Assembly (NCBI RefSeq): GCF_018130385.1
Contig: NZ_JAFCLU010000001.1
Location: 558,001-622,000 of the forward strand
Direction: 5' to 3'
DNA: 64,000 bases
From: Bradyrhizobium sp. AUGA SZCCT0283
Lineage (GTDB): Bacteria > Pseudomonadota > Alphaproteobacteria > Rhizobiales > Xanthobacteraceae
In this document: piece after piece, positions 56,267 to 64,000 of the stretch
How positions within the stretch are numbered: the stretch's first letter is position 1
Layout of the letters: the number at the start of each line of letters is the position of its first letter
Notes under the pieces: generated by a model
Told to the model about the DNA's origin: nothing
The model's input: the letters and a program-made list of their open reading frames with translations, nothing else
Database searches by the model: none
Program-made: the position numbers and the translations under genes

Positions 56267-57652
56267 ATGAGCATAGCCGAAGCCTACGATATGCCGGCCG
56301 CACGCGCGCCGCTGGTGCCGCCGAGCCCGCCACGGGCCCCCGATGACATGAATGTGTTCGGGCGGATGAAGGCGATCCGCATCAGCCCGATCGGCATGTG
56401 GGGCCAGCGGGCCTATGAGGAAGATATCGTCCAGGGCCGCTTTTTCGGGCGTGGCAGTTTCATTCTCAACGCGCCCGATGCGATCCGGCATGTGCTGGTC
56501 GACAATTTCGAAAACTATACGCGCACGCCGGTTAGCTTCCGGGTGTTACGTCCGATATTGGGCCAAGGCCTGCTGATTGCCGAAGGACGCGCGTGGAAAC
56601 ACCAGCGCCGAACGCTGGCGCCGGCCTTCACGCCGCGCGCGGTCTCGACGCTCGTTCCGCACATGCTGGCGGCGACCGACGAGACGGTTGCCAAGCTCCG
56701 GGCCGCCAGCAACGCGCCCGTCGATCTGCGCGAAGCCATGCAGCGGATGACACTGGAAATCGCCGGCCGCACCATGTTCTCGTTCGGGATGGATCGCCAT
56801 GGCGCAGCCTTGCGCGATTTCGTTATGGAATATGGTGAGCGGCTGGCGCGGCCGCATTTTCTCGATTTATTGCTGCCGCTGAACTGGCCAAGCCCGCAGG
56901 ATTTCGCCCGCGCCCGTTTCCGCAAGCGCTGGACGGCCTTCGTCGGCATGCTGATGGCCGAACGTCGTGCCGCCGGCAAGAACGAGGGCGCGCCGGCGCG
57001 CGACCTGTTCGATCTGATGGGCGACGCGCGCGATCCGGAAACCGGCGAGGCCTTTACCGATGCGCAGCTCGGCGATCAGATCGCGACCATGATTCTCGCC
57101 GGCCATGAGACGACGGCGACGGCGCTGTTCTGGGCGCTCTATCTGCTGGCGCTCGATCCTGCGATCCAGCAGGACGTCGCGAAGGAGGTGGAGGGGGCAA
57201 CCGTCAACGGCACGCACGATATCGAGCGGCTGAAATTCACCCGTGCGGTGATCGACGAGACCATGCGGCTCTATCCGCCGGCGTTCCTGATTGCGCGCGC
57301 CGCCAGCGGACCGGATACGATCATGGGGCTTCCGGTCAAGAAGAAGGACGTCATCCTGATCGCGCCGTGGCTGTTGCACCGGCACGAAAAGCTCTGGCGC
57401 GATCCGAACGCCTTCATCCCGTCCCGCTTCATGACCGGCACGCCGCCCGATCGCTTCGCCTATCTGCCGTTCGGCGTCGGCGCGCGCGTCTGCATCGGCG
57501 CGCATTTCGCGCTGGTGGAAGCAACGCTGGCGCTGGCGAAGATGATCGGCGCGTTTCGCGTTGCCCTGGTCGACAAGGAGCCGGTGATGCCGATCGGCGT
57601 GGTGACGACACAGCCCGACCGTTCGCCGATGTTTGCGATAAGTCCGCGGTAG
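56267..57652 (+). CDS. Cytochrome P450
   Basis: 461 residues from the ATG at 56267. Helix I AGHETTATALFW near residue 283, helix K ETMRLYPP (ExxR), and the haem loop FGVGARVCIGAHFA with the Cys ligand near residue 408. It resembles bacterial P450s of the CYP4-like/class E group, often fatty-acid or terpenoid hydroxylases, but I cannot name the substrate or redox partner; no ferredoxin gene is next to it. The upstream region is a repeat element and no strong ribosome binding site is visible. Confidence 0.93.
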   Translation: MSIAEAYDMPAARAPLVPPSPPRAPDDMNVFGRMKAIRISPIGMWGQRAYEEDIVQGRFFGRGSFILNAPDAIRHVLVDNFENYTRTPVSFRVLRPILGQGLLIAEGRAWKHQRRTLAPAFTPRAVSTLVPHMLAATDETVAKLRAASNAPVDLREAMQRMTLEIAGRTMFSFGMDRHGAALRDFVMEYGERLARPHFLDLLLPLNWPSPQDFARARFRKRWTAFVGMLMAERRAAGKNEGAPARDLFDLMGDARDPETGEAFTDAQLGDQIATMILAGHETTATALFWALYLLALDPAIQQDVAKEVEGATVNGTHDIERLKFTRAVIDETMRLYPPAFLIARAASGPDTIMGLPVKKKDVILIAPWLLHRHEKLWRDPNAFIPSRFMTGTPPDRFAYLPFGVGARVCIGAHFALVEATLALAKMIGAFRVALVDKEPVMPIGVVTTQPDRSPMFAISPR

Positions 57653-57695
57653 CATCTTGCGTAAATGCCACGGGAACGTCATCTAGGTTGTCACC

Positions 57696-59105
57696 ATGAG
57701 CGATACCCAGGCCCAGTTCTCTGTTCTGCGGCAGACCGCCGATCCAGCGGTCGTCGAGGCCATTTCGCAGTTGATCGCAAAGGGCGAGGATCGTGACCTC
57801 AACCGGATCAACCTTTTGGATTTTGCTGCGCAGTACGGGCTTGACGAGGAAAAGGTCATTTCGGCCTTCCTGCATTCGGCGCGGCTCGGGCTGTTCGATC
57901 TCAGCTGGAATGTCCTGTGCCCCGGCTGTGGTGGCGTGCTCGGCGCGCACAATACCCTGAAATCGCTTCGGCACGACGACTACAATTGCGCGCTCTGCGC
58001 CCAGGGCTATGAGGCATCCGTCGACGATCGCGTGGAGGTTTCCTTCACCGTCAGTCCCCGCGTCAGGCGCATTGCCGCACACGATCCCAACACGTTGCCG
58101 ATCTGGGAATATAACCGACAGATGTTCTGGAGCTCGGGGATGGACCTGAGCGAGGAATCGATCAAGCGGTTGGTCGACGAGGTTTCGCTCGAAGCCATCG
58201 AACTGCCGGCGGGCGAGAAGGCGGTGCTGTCGCTGCAACTGCCCAATCAGTTCGTGATCGTGTTCGAGCCGGTGACGCATTCGGCACATTTTTTTGATAT
58301 TCAGGGCGAGCCGACCCGCGAGCGCCAGCAATTTTCCATCGTCTTCAACAAGCTGCACGCGCCGACCGGCACGACCGTGATGCGTCCGGGGCCGCTGCGG
58401 CTGTCGCTCGAAAACCAGACCGACCATCGGGTACTTCCCGCGGTCTGGGTCGCCAACGACACGCTCCATGAGCTGCTCGGCAAGCGCAAGCCGATCCTGA
58501 CCGCCAAGCGGATGCTGTCGAACCAGACTTTTCGCGACGTCTTCAAGGCGGACAATCTCAACGTCGATCAGCGCCTCAAGATCACCTCGCTGACGTTCCT
58601 GTTCACGGACCTGAAGGGCTCCACCGCGCTTTATGAGCGGGTCGGCGATCTCGCCGCTTTCGATCTGGTGCGGGCGCATTTCCATGCGCTGCTCGAAATT
58701 ATCGCGTCCGAGAAGGGCGCGGTGGTGAAGACGATCGGCGACGCCGTGATGGCGACCTTCATCCGGCCGGAACACGCGATCGTGGCGGGGTTGCGCATGC
58801 GCGCGGCGATGGCCGCACTCAATGTCGAGCGCGGCAGGGAGGACCTGGTCGTCAAGATCGGCATCCATGAAGGCCCGTGCCTTGCGGTGATGCTCAACGA
58901 GCGGCAGGATTATTTCGGCCAGACCGTCAACATCGCTTCAAGGGTGCAGAGCCTGTCGACCTCGCAAGAGATCCACATCACGGGACCTGTAATCGAATCG
59001 CCGGCGGTCGCCACAATCCTTCAGAAAGAGTCGATCAGGCCGATCCAGAAGGAAGCCGCGCTGCGCGGCATCGCCGACAAGATGGTGGTGTACGAGATAC
59101 CGTAG
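57696..59105 (+). CDS. Class III adenylate/guanylate cyclase with N-terminal DUF5939
   Basis: 469 residues. The N-terminal 290 residues hold a DUF5939 region with a zinc-ribbon-like pair of knuckles (CPGCG near residue 72, CALC near 97). The catalytic domain (about 295-465) has the metal Asp residues in FTDLKGST and KTIGDAVMATF and the transition-state pair in VNIASRVQ (Asn and Arg), so it should be active. Ala, Asp and Lys at the base-selecting positions suggest cAMP. The input signal is unknown; it might sense redox or metals via the cysteines. Confidence 0.92.
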   Translation: MSDTQAQFSVLRQTADPAVVEAISQLIAKGEDRDLNRINLLDFAAQYGLDEEKVISAFLHSARLGLFDLSWNVLCPGCGGVLGAHNTLKSLRHDDYNCALCAQGYEASVDDRVEVSFTVSPRVRRIAAHDPNTLPIWEYNRQMFWSSGMDLSEESIKRLVDEVSLEAIELPAGEKAVLSLQLPNQFVIVFEPVTHSAHFFDIQGEPTRERQQFSIVFNKLHAPTGTTVMRPGPLRLSLENQTDHRVLPAVWVANDTLHELLGKRKPILTAKRMLSNQTFRDVFKADNLNVDQRLKITSLTFLFTDLKGSTALYERVGDLAAFDLVRAHFHALLEIIASEKGAVVKTIGDAVMATFIRPEHAIVAGLRMRAAMAALNVERGREDLVVKIGIHEGPCLAVMLNERQDYFGQTVNIASRVQSLSTSQEIHITGPVIESPAVATILQKESIRPIQKEAALRGIADKMVVYEIP

Positions 59106-59108
59106 AGG

Positions 59109-59585
59109 TTACTCGATCACGATCTCACCGGTCATGCCGAGTTCGGCGTGGGTCTTGCCGTCGCTGGTCTTGATGTCGCAGCGCAGGTCGCTGGCGCGGC
59201 CGGCCGCGACCGGCACCAGCCACCATTCGGCGGATTGTCCCGGATAGACCTCAATCTCGCGGATTGCGCCCTTGAACTCCGCGAGCGTCACGACCTTGCC
59301 GTTCTGCTGCTGCGTCACCTGCACCTTGCGCGTGAACACCATCTGCGAGAACGCATGCGAGGTGAAGTAATGCGGATCGCTGCTCGTGTTGCGCAGGATC
59401 AGCTTGTAGAGCTTGCCGGTTTCAAACTTGAGTTGCTTCGGCGCGAATTCATGTTTGCCGGGTGAGCCGAGATCGACCGTCACCTCGATCGGCGTTTGCT
59501 TCGCCAGATCGCCCGCCGCCAGCGCAGCGCCCGAAGCGATTCCCAACCCAACGGCAGCGCCAAGTGCGAAGCGGAAGGAGGCCAT
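59109..59585 (-). CDS. Periplasmic cupredoxin-domain protein
   Basis: 158 residues from the ATG at 59585, signal peptide to about 23 (GAALA-A). A plastocyanin-like fold is suggested by VDLGSPGKHEFAPKQLKFETGKLYKLILRNTSSDPHYF and by CDIKTSDGKTHAELGM, which holds Cys-x9-His-x4-Met, possible type-1 copper ligands with a further His in PHYFTSHAF. Copper binding is inferred. It converges on the cyclase gene with a 3-bp gap. Confidence 0.8.
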   Translation of the reverse strand: MASFRFALGAAVGLGIASGAALAAGDLAKQTPIEVTVDLGSPGKHEFAPKQLKFETGKLYKLILRNTSSDPHYFTSHAFSQMVFTRKVQVTQQQNGKVVTLAEFKGAIREIEVYPGQSAEWWLVPVAAGRASDLRCDIKTSDGKTHAELGMTGEIVIE

Positions 59586-59968
59586 GTTCGTTTCCCTTTG
59601 AGAAATCGCTTGTTGAAACAACGAGTTCATCCCTAATGCAAATGCGAATGACTTGCAATTAGATATCGGTCACGCTGCCTGCGGCGAATCGCGCAATTAG
59701 CCTCTGGCCGATAGGCCGTGTCCCTCGAACGCGGCGGGGTTTCGCGCGTTGAACCCGTGCCCGCGGGCTCCAACCCAACTGGAAGCGGAAGGCTCGGCAG
59801 ATCGCTGCGACCGTTATGGCGCTGCCTGGGGTTTCGCAGATGTTTCCGCGCATTCAACGTGACGTCGATTTAATCTGCCCACACCGTCAGGCACTCATTG
59901 CATGGATTGCGGAGGCCAAATCTTCGACCCATATTGCTGAACAGCTTCCCCGATTTGCAGGTAGATTG

Positions 59969-60475
59969 ATGCTCGACGGACTGCGCCAATTCATTGCCGA
60001 CATCGTTGCGCCCAGTGCGGATTCGGATCTGTCGTTTGACGATACCGGGTACCTTCTGGCGGCGACTGCGCTGCTGGTTCACGTCGTCTCGCTCGATGGC
60101 GAGCCGAGCGCGATCGAGAAGCGCAAATTGCACAGTCTGATCGAAAGCCGATTCAAGCTCGATCCTGGTACGGCGGATCATTTGATCGCGCAGGCGACGC
60201 GGGCCGAAGGCGAGGCGGTCGATCTCTATCATTTCACCAGCGTCATCATGCGTGCGGTGAACGATGACGGCCGGCTCCGCATCATCGAGATGATGTGGGA
60301 GCTGGTATACGCGGACGGCCAGGTCAGCGAGTTCGAGGATAACGTCGTCTGGCGCGCGGCTGATCTGCTCGGTGTTTCATCGCGAGACCGGATCGATCTC
60401 AAGCACAAGGTGGCGGAGCAGCGGCAACCGCCCGCGCCCGGCGGCCTTTCGAAAGCGGCCGACGTGGCGACGTAA
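59969..60475 (+). CDS. TerB-like tellurite-resistance domain protein
   Basis: 168 residues from the ATG at 59969 (CAGG seven bases before). All-helical TerB fold: YLLAATALLVHVVSLDGEPSAIEKRKLHSLI and the second metal-binding half MMWELVYADGQVSEFEDNVVWRAADLLGV with conserved Asp/Glu residues. TerB-like proteins bind metals near the membrane; tellurite resistance is not implied for this class. The open frame extends upstream to 59816, but that part lacks family similarity. Confidence 0.85.
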   Translation: MLDGLRQFIADIVAPSADSDLSFDDTGYLLAATALLVHVVSLDGEPSAIEKRKLHSLIESRFKLDPGTADHLIAQATRAEGEAVDLYHFTSVIMRAVNDDGRLRIIEMMWELVYADGQVSEFEDNVVWRAADLLGVSSRDRIDLKHKVAEQRQPPAPGGLSKAADVAT

Positions 60476-60603
60476 CGGCGCCGCGGTTACACTCGTGGAT
60501 TGCGCAGCACCGCAGATGACGAAACTTTAATGTGCCCCGCATCAGCCGCGAACAAGCGCGATAGGCCTGAAACTATTGAACTTCAATTGCCGGGGCGCGC
60601 AGC

Positions 60604-60628
60604 CGTGCATGGGCATATGCCATGCACG
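60604..60628. promoter_or_regulatory. Inverted repeat before SDR gene
   Basis: Perfect 9-bp arms CGTGCATGG/CCATGCACG (60604-60612, 60620-60628) with a 7-nt spacer, 80 bp before the SDR start. It could be an operator for an unknown regulator. Confidence 0.4.
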
Positions 60629-60707
60629 TGGCTTGCGTCACACTGCGCGCCTATGCTCTCGTTCCAGCGCTGGCGGCTATCTGCAATTGATTTAAGAGCA
60701 TTCAATC

Positions 60708-61487
60708 GTGACCGAACGTGTGACGCTGATTACCGGTGCATCGGCGGGAATAGGCACCGAACTGGCGCGCGTTTTTGCATCCCACGGCCATCGTCTGGCG
60801 CTGGTGGCGCGGCGCGCTGATCGCCTGGAAGCGCTGGCGGCCGAAATCACGGCTGCGGGCGGCACGGCTCCGATCGTCATTCCCTGCGACCTCGTGCAGC
60901 CCGATTCCGGCGACAGGATTGCCGAAGCTCTGGCCGCGGCCGGCCTGGAAGTGGAGTACGTCGTCAATAATGCCGGCTTCGGCCTGTTCGGCCGGGCAGT
61001 CCAGCGCGATCGTTCCGATCAGCTCGACATGATCGCCGTGAACATCCACGCATTGACCGATCTGTCGCTGCGGTTCTCCGACCAGCTGATCCGCAACCGC
61101 GGCGGCTTGCTCAATGTCGGCTCGATCGCCGGCTTTCTGCCGGGTCCGGGAATGGCGGTCTATTACGCCACCAAGGCCTTTGTGCTGTCGTTCACGGAGG
61201 CGATGCGGGCCGAGCTGGCGCCGCATGGCGTGCGCGTGACGGTGCTCTGTCCCGGTCCGGTGCCGTCGGAATTCCAGGCGCGCGCCGGGTTCAGGCCCGG
61301 TTTCGATTCGGCCGTTCTCAAGGTTTTGCCCGCCGACGTCGCGCAGCAGGCCTATCGCGGCTTGATGGCGAACAAGCGGGCAGTGATGCCCGGCCTCGGC
61401 ATCAAGATCGTGCCGTTTCTGCTCCGGCTGTTTCCGCGCTCCTTTATCCTCGGCGCCGTTGGCCGCCTCCAGCTCCGCCAGCGCTGA
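60708..61487 (+). CDS. SDR family oxidoreductase (DltE-like)
   Basis: 259 residues from a GTG start. Rossmann motif TGASAGIGTELA, NNAG, and the catalytic set Ser (NVGSIAG), Tyr and Lys (YYATKAF) are complete. The C-terminus AVMPGLGIKIVPFLLRLFPRSFI is hydrophobic and basic, as in the membrane-associated short-chain dehydrogenases of this branch. NADPH preference is suggested by the ARRADRLE segment after beta-strand 2. The substrate is unknown. Confidence 0.9.
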   Translation: MTERVTLITGASAGIGTELARVFASHGHRLALVARRADRLEALAAEITAAGGTAPIVIPCDLVQPDSGDRIAEALAAAGLEVEYVVNNAGFGLFGRAVQRDRSDQLDMIAVNIHALTDLSLRFSDQLIRNRGGLLNVGSIAGFLPGPGMAVYYATKAFVLSFTEAMRAELAPHGVRVTVLCPGPVPSEFQARAGFRPGFDSAVLKVLPADVAQQAYRGLMANKRAVMPGLGIKIVPFLLRLFPRSFILGAVGRLQLRQR

Positions 61488-61551
61488 GAAAGCGCTGCTT
61501 TCCCTGCCGAAAACCTGCCCTTCCCGGCATCGCCGGTCAGGCTGCGGCGTC

Positions 61552-61566
61552 TGGCCCGCGACTTGC
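61552..61566 (+). promoter_or_regulatory. Sigma-54 promoter before amidotransferase gene
   Basis: TGGCCCG-CGAC-TTGC, one mismatch to the consensus TGGCACG-N4-TTGC with exact GG/GC spacing, preceded by C as in rhizobial sites. It is about 90 bp before the amidotransferase ATG at 61655. A short palindrome GCGTGA-AC-TCACGC (61585-61598) lies in the predicted leader. Confidence 0.7.
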
Positions 61567-61654
61567 TTGGAATCTTTTGAGCGTGCGTGAACTCACGCGA
61601 AATTAAGACTCACTTAGGTATGGTTTCGGTTTGAGGTGCCCCAAGGCAATTTCG

Positions 61655-62455
61655 ATGTCGTTCCGGTCGAGCAAAATTGGCGACAACATCCTGCCCTTTC
61701 CGGGCCAAAGGACGCTGGTTGCACCTGACGCGACGCCCCTCTTGCCCGTTCTGATCGTTCTCCATCAGGAGACCTCGACGCCGGGGCGGGTCGGCAATGC
61801 GCTGCGGGCGCTCGGCTATCCCCTGGACATCCGCCGGCCGCGGTTCGGCGACGCGCTGCCGGAAACGCTGGACCGGCATGCCGGCGCGGTCATCTTCGGC
61901 GGCCCGATGAGCGCCAACGACTCCGACGATTATGTCCGCCGCGAGATCGACTGGATCGAAGTTCCCCTGCGTGAGCAACGGCCGTTTCTCGGCATCTGCC
62001 TGGGCGCGCAGATGCTTGCCAAACAATTGGGCGCGCAGGTCGCGCCGCATCATGAAGGCCGGGTCGAGGTCGGCTACTATCCGATCCGTCCGACGGAGGC
62101 GGGACATGCGCTGTGCCCGGACTGGCCGGAGCGCGTCTACCACTGGCACGGCGAAGGATTTCAACTGCCTCGCGGGGCGAAACTGCTCGCCGAAGGCGAC
62201 GATTTTCCGGTGCAGGCGTATCAGCACGGTCATGCGTTCGGCTTCCAGTTTCATCCCGACGTGACCTACGCCATGATGCATCGCTGGACCACGCGCGGGT
62301 GCGTCCGCATGGATTCGCCGGGCGCGCATCCGCGCCATCTTCACTTTGCCGATCGCGCGGTGCATGACGCGATCGAACGCGCTTGGCTGAAGAATTTCAT
62401 CACCGGCTGGCTCGCGCGCCCGTCGCGCGCGATCGTGCTGGAAGCGGCAGAATAG
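61655..62455 (+). CDS. Class I glutamine amidotransferase-like protein
   Basis: 266 residues from the ATG at 61655 (AAGG nine bases before). Triad-type motifs: nucleophile Cys in GICLGAQMLAKQLGA near residue 117 and His in FQFHPDVTYAMM near residue 202, with Asp in the usual Glu place. AVIFGGPMSAND precedes the oxyanion region. It is a free-standing GMP-synthase-type amidotransferase, with no synthetase domain. A near-consensus sigma-54 promoter upstream suggests nitrogen-regulated expression, so it may act on glutamine or gamma-glutamyl compounds. Confidence 0.88.
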   Translation: MSFRSSKIGDNILPFPGQRTLVAPDATPLLPVLIVLHQETSTPGRVGNALRALGYPLDIRRPRFGDALPETLDRHAGAVIFGGPMSANDSDDYVRREIDWIEVPLREQRPFLGICLGAQMLAKQLGAQVAPHHEGRVEVGYYPIRPTEAGHALCPDWPERVYHWHGEGFQLPRGAKLLAEGDDFPVQAYQHGHAFGFQFHPDVTYAMMHRWTTRGCVRMDSPGAHPRHLHFADRAVHDAIERAWLKNFITGWLARPSRAIVLEAAE

Positions 62456-62563
62456 CCGCCGCGCGGAATTTCATCCGCGCCTGCGAGCATCTTTCAAAAT
62501 TCCTGGATGTGATAGTGTCGCTGCCTGAAGCCTGCGGACACCAGCAGGCCAATGGGAGGCGAC

Positions 62564-63070
62564 ATGACCGGCGACGAGTTCGCACGGCTCCTCAGTGATT
62601 TCACGCTGTCGGCGGAGTCAGGCGATGGCGCGCGCTTTGCCAGCCACTTCACCGAAGACGCCGTCTATTACGACTACATCTACGGCCCGCACCAAGGCCG
62701 CGCCGACATCGCGCATATGATGCAGAACCTGTTTCACCGCGACGCCACCGATTACCGCTGGGAAATGTTCGATCCCGTATTCGACGGCCGTCAGGGTTAT
62801 GCGTGGTCGCTGTCGAGCTTCACGTCCACGATTCCTCAATTCGAGGGCCGGCGCGTGGTGATCGACGGCATGAGCCGCTTTCTCGTGCGCGACGGGCTGA
62901 TCGCGGAATATCGCGAGTCCGTCAATGGCGGCGTCGCGATGGCGCAGCTCGGCGTCGAGCCGGCGCGGATGGAGAAAGTATTCCGGCGCTGGACGGGCTG
63001 GCTCAAAGAGCGGCCGGAAACGTTAGATTATCTGGCGCGGCCCAAGGGCTCGCGCGCGAAACGTCAATGA
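62564..63070 (+). CDS. SnoaL/NTF2-like protein
   Basis: 168 residues from the ATG at 62564, five bases after GGGAGG. The conical alpha+beta fold of the NTF2-like family is indicated by FARLLSDFTLSAESGDGARFASHFTEDAVYYDYIYGPHQGRADI and GYAWSLSSFTSTIPQFEGRRVVIDGMSRF. Such proteins are hydratases, isomerases or just ligand binders. It lies 22 bp before an enoyl-CoA hydratase gene, so both probably act on the same CoA-ester or acid pathway. Confidence 0.85.
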   Translation: MTGDEFARLLSDFTLSAESGDGARFASHFTEDAVYYDYIYGPHQGRADIAHMMQNLFHRDATDYRWEMFDPVFDGRQGYAWSLSSFTSTIPQFEGRRVVIDGMSRFLVRDGLIAEYRESVNGGVAMAQLGVEPARMEKVFRRWTGWLKERPETLDYLARPKGSRAKRQ

Positions 63071-63092
63071 CAGAAACGACAGGGAGGTCGCG

Positions 63093-63905
63093 GTGAACTA
63101 TCAGCATATTCTCTACGAGGCGAGCGACAAGATCGCGACCATCACGCTCAACCGGCCCGACCGCATGAATGCGTGGACCGCGACCATGGAGCGCGACGTC
63201 CGCCACGCGATGGAGGCGGCGGCCGTTGATGACAGCGTCCGCGTCATCGTGCTCACCGGCGCCGGTCGCGCATTCTGCGCCGGCGCCGATATGGAGGCGT
63301 TGCAGAGTATCGATCCCAGCGAGATCAGGCGCGGCGAGAACATCCCGCCGTTCGACATGAACCGCCGGGCGGACTGGCAGACGCGCTATGCCTACTATCC
63401 GGCGATCCCGAAACCCGTGATCGGCATGCTGAACGGCGCCACCGCCGGCATCGGTCTCGTCCATGCGCTGTATTGCGACCTGCGTTTTGCCGCCGACAAC
63501 ACCGTCTTCACCACCTCGTTTGCGCGCCGCGGGCTGATCGCCGAGCATGGCATCAGCTGGATGCTGCCGCGCATCGTCGGCCACGCCAATGCGCTCGATC
63601 TTCTGATGTCCGCGCGGCGGGTGAGCAGCGAGGAGGCGCTGCGGATCGGGCTGGTCAACCGGCTCTATCCGCCGGACCAGTTGCGCGAACAGACCTATGC
63701 CTATGCGCGCGACCTGGCCGATTTCGTCTCGCCCAGCGCGATTTCGGTGATCAAGCGCCAGCTCTACGACGTGCCGTTCCAGACGCTGGCGGAAGCCACC
63801 ATCGACGCCAACCGGGAAATGCAGATCGCGCTGAAGGGGAGCGATTTCCGGGAGGGCGTGGCGAGCTTTGTGGAGAAGCGGCCGCCGCGGTTTACGGGGA
63901 AGTGA
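63093..63905 (+). CDS. Enoyl-CoA hydratase/isomerase family protein
   Basis: 270 residues from a GTG start behind AGGGAGG. Crotonase fold: ATITLNRPDRMNAWTATM, oxyanion hole VLTGAGRAFCAGADMEAL, and GMLNGATAGIGLVHALYCDLRFA. One of the two catalytic glutamates is seen in RGLIAEHGISWMLPRIVG; the other usual position is not Glu, so isomerase or other crotonase chemistry is possible. It is in an operon with the SnoaL-like gene. Confidence 0.92.
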   Translation: MNYQHILYEASDKIATITLNRPDRMNAWTATMERDVRHAMEAAAVDDSVRVIVLTGAGRAFCAGADMEALQSIDPSEIRRGENIPPFDMNRRADWQTRYAYYPAIPKPVIGMLNGATAGIGLVHALYCDLRFAADNTVFTTSFARRGLIAEHGISWMLPRIVGHANALDLLMSARRVSSEEALRIGLVNRLYPPDQLREQTYAYARDLADFVSPSAISVIKRQLYDVPFQTLAEATIDANREMQIALKGSDFREGVASFVEKRPPRFTGK

Positions 63906-64000
63906 GGGGGAGGTTTGGGTCGACGGCGGGGTTGCCGAGGCCCGGCTTCGCCCGTCGGGCTATGCCGCGGCAGCCTTCGCTTGCTTCGCTACGATAGGGC

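Noticed and set aside
63906..64000. Possible repeat or gene start at the right edge
   Set aside because: The last 95 bp have fragments that look like palindromic repeats (GCCCGGCTTCGCCCGTCGGGC), but the element is cut by the window edge and cannot be defined.

Overview
The window reads as a chromosomal segment of a Bradyrhizobium-type alphaproteobacterium (Nitrobacteraceae). This is inferred from high GC, the gene families, and intergenic repeats starting GTAGGGTGGGC, CGTCATTGC and GTAGCCCGGAT that I associate with that group. I see no integrase, transposase, prophage, CRISPR array or rRNA. Almost all of it is core genome, with two tRNA genes (Gly-GCC, Thr-CGT) and roughly 60 protein genes.

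Layout. 1-5.3 kb: a leftward aminotransferase-ftsK-lolA cluster and a GFA-family enzyme. 5.3-9.4 kb: nitrogen control, two glnK-amtB pairs in tandem, closed by a strong intrinsic terminator. 9.5-16.4 kb: a GYF-domain membrane protein, tesB, a ubiquinone-type hydroxylase, a Trm112-like protein, a divergent TetR regulator/membrane protein pair with twin operators, a Lon-N protein, CnoX and tRNA-Gly. 16.5-26.8 kb: panE, a DsbA-family isomerase, a MATE exporter, DUF2239 and GST genes diverging from a perfect 13-bp inverted repeat, a serine hydrolase, an SDR, ggt and an MFS transporter. 26.9-32.6 kb: purH, a higBA toxin-antitoxin pair, heparinase II/III and rsmB.

32.7-44.8 kb: an SDHAF4-like protein, a membrane-anchored nuclease, an L,D-transpeptidase, acetyl-CoA synthetase, topoisomerase IB, then the leftward tsaD-gpsA-EVE operon facing the rightward hemD-mitofilin-hemY operon, and tRNA-Thr. 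45-52.7 kb: an acyltransferase, small secreted proteins including two cysteine-rich paralogues, a polysaccharide deacetylase and a TRAP transporter (dctP, dctQ, dctM). 52.9-64 kb: an MFS transporter with a C-terminal extension, a Tat-type hydrolase, a cytochrome P450, a class III nucleotide cyclase, a cupredoxin-like protein, a TerB-like protein, an SDR, a glutamine amidotransferase behind a near-consensus sigma-54 promoter, a SnoaL-like protein and an enoyl-CoA hydratase.

I found no wholly new multi-gene system. The least expected signals are regulatory: the sigma-54 site before the amidotransferase, twin TetR operators before an uncharacterised membrane protein, the perfect inverted repeat between DUF2239 and GST, an apparently leaderless autoregulated higBA promoter, and palindromic repeat elements that now form the upstream or downstream flanks of several genes.
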